Positions 4,279-5,174 of a stretch of 5,174 nt of DNA are shown piece by piece. The notes under the pieces were generated by a model, which was given only the letters and a program-made list of their open reading frames with translations, was not told the DNA's origin and made no database searches. Origin of the DNA: DATKZH01 sp964505295 (lineage in GTDB: Bacteria; Planctomycetota; Planctomycetia; Pirellulales; Thermoguttaceae); contig CAZDHR010000465.1 in assembly GCA_964505295.1 (NCBI GenBank), positions 1 through 5,174 of the forward strand. Direction: 5' to 3'. A program made the position numbers and the translations under genes. Every line of letters begins with the position of its first letter. The stretch's first letter is position 1.

Positions 4279-5174
4279 CTACTTCCGATGATCCCCAATC
4301 TGCGGCGTCTTCTTGTGGACGTTCGGCCCGAAGTAGCGCAGGCCCACCAGCGGCTCGCCACCGGTGTTCTCGATTTGGACGCCTCGGGCGGCCGCCTCGG
4401 CGGTGATGTACACCTCGTCCCAGGGCTCCTCGCCGAAGTGGATCATCACGGGGGTCTGCAAGGGGAGATTGCCCATCCGGCCGCAGCCCTGAACCGTGAT
4501 CCAGCCGCTTGCCCCCGGGTCTTGGAGCGTGCACTTCGCGCCGGGCTCGATGGTGAGCTCCTTGGCGGAGACAAGCTGCTCACCGTCGAACCCGCCGTAG
4601 TCGATCCAGCGATCGGTGTACCCGTCGCCGGAGCACGCCTCGTCGACGATCGGCTCGACGTAGTTGCTCTGCTTGAATTGGGGGTCGACGTTCTTCTCCC
4701 AGTCGAGCTGCTCGACGATGAACTCAAGGTCCCGGTGCTTGTCCTCCGGCACGTCCTTGACCAGGAGGCTCCAGGGCACCTCGCGTCCCTCGACCAGCGA
4801 CTGGAACATGCCGAAGACATCGCTTCCCCACTGCGGCTCGTAGGTACACATCGAGCCGGGGGCATGGAGCACGCCGGCGGGGATCATCCAGCCGGTACCC
4901 GCCTTGAGCCGGTAGGCCTTGGAGAGGTCGAGGATGCCGTTATCGCCCTTGTCCCAGTCCTCAAGGCACTTGATCACGTCGTCCTTCGTGGTGCCCGGCT
5001 CCAGGCCCATGAACGTGTAATCAAAGTGGTTGTCGGCGGCGTTCAGTTGGGGCGGGAAGTAGTAGCACTCCGGCTTGCCCTGCTGGTTGGTCAACGCCGC
5101 GTGCTCGTGGCGTTGATGCATGTGGTGAGGGATGGGGCCCATGTTGTCGAAGAACTTCGAGTAGACGGGCCACC
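4279..5174 (-). CDS. Mannose-6-phosphate-isomerase-like cupin protein, C-terminal part (enters from the right edge)
   Basis: 297 residues of a double cupin protein are visible; the frame is open to the window edge (WPVYSKFFDN precedes the first internal Met at 5142), so the true start lies outside. The first cupin shows a class I phosphomannose-isomerase-like metal set in order: PHHMHQ (visible residues 15-20, His17 and His19), GKPECYYFP (Glu35) and MIPAGVLHAPGS (96-107, His103). The second half, from about residue 200 (ELTIEPGAKC, GWITVQGCGRMGN), has cupin strands without evident metal ligands. A role in sugar isomerisation or sugar sensing is likely from the motifs, but the sequence differs enough from true ManA that I do not assign the enzyme. 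It probably belongs with the TIM barrel and the oxidoreductase in one catabolic cluster (inference), now separated from them by a palindrome, a gene remnant and the mntA-hepT module. Confidence 0.8.
   Translation of the reverse strand, partial: WPVYSKFFDNMGPIPHHMHQRHEHAALTNQQGKPECYYFPPQLNAADNHFDYTFMGLEPGTTKDDVIKCLEDWDKGDNGILDLSKAYRLKAGTGWMIPAGVLHAPGSMCTYEPQWGSDVFGMFQSLVEGREVPWSLLVKDVPEDKHRDLEFIVEQLDWEKNVDPQFKQSNYVEPIVDEACSGDGYTDRWIDYGGFDGEQLVSAKELTIEPGAKCTLQDPGASGWITVQGCGRMGNLPLQTPVMIHFGEEPWDEVYITAEAAARGVQIENTGGEPLVGLRYFGPNVHKKTPQIGDHRK

Overview
The window is a GC-rich bacterial segment in which every gene I can support lies on the minus strand, so the biological reading order runs from the right end of the window to the left. 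The three metabolic proteins are a phosphomannose-isomerase-like cupin, a xylose-isomerase-like TIM barrel and a Gfo/Idh/MocA oxidoreductase. All are of kinds that planctomycetes and their relatives carry in many copies, so Planctomycetota (or the wider PVC group) is my best guess. That is an inference from protein style, not from a marker gene.

Layout in transcription order. (1) 5174-4279: 3' part of a cupin of the mannose-6-phosphate isomerase type, entering from the right edge. (2) 4278-4172: a spacer holding a strong GC-rich palindrome at 4227-4260. (3) 4171-4022: a 49-codon remnant whose first 27 codons copy the beginning of the TIM-barrel gene further downstream, complete with its own ribosome binding site. 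(4) 3998-3708: mntA-type nucleotidyltransferase antitoxin with an intact GSX10DXD motif. (5) 3721-3367: hepT-type HEPN toxin with an intact RX4HXY motif, but split by a +1 frameshift at a run of seven Gs. (6) 3347-2283: full-length sugar isomerase/epimerase-type TIM barrel. (7) 2206-1082: AAA_15/OLD-type ABC ATPase. (8) 1079-384: TOPRIM protein of the DUF3226 type, two bases after the ATPase. (9) 303-1: start of a Gfo/Idh/MocA oxidoreductase, leaving at the left edge.

How it fits together: cupin, TIM barrel and oxidoreductase look like parts of one sugar or polyol utilisation cluster. Two conflict/defence-type modules are interleaved with them in the same orientation: a HepT-MntA toxin-antitoxin pair, and a split OLD-like (ATPase + TOPRIM) pair that resembles PARIS in architecture but uses a different TOPRIM family. 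The truncated copy of the TIM-barrel start on the far side of the mntA-hepT pair suggests that a duplicated catabolic gene was disrupted there. The most interesting items are the ATPase/TOPRIM pair as an uncharacterised candidate defence system, the gene remnant flanking the toxin-antitoxin module, and the homopolymer frameshift in hepT. No tRNA, rRNA, CRISPR array, transposase or integrase was seen.
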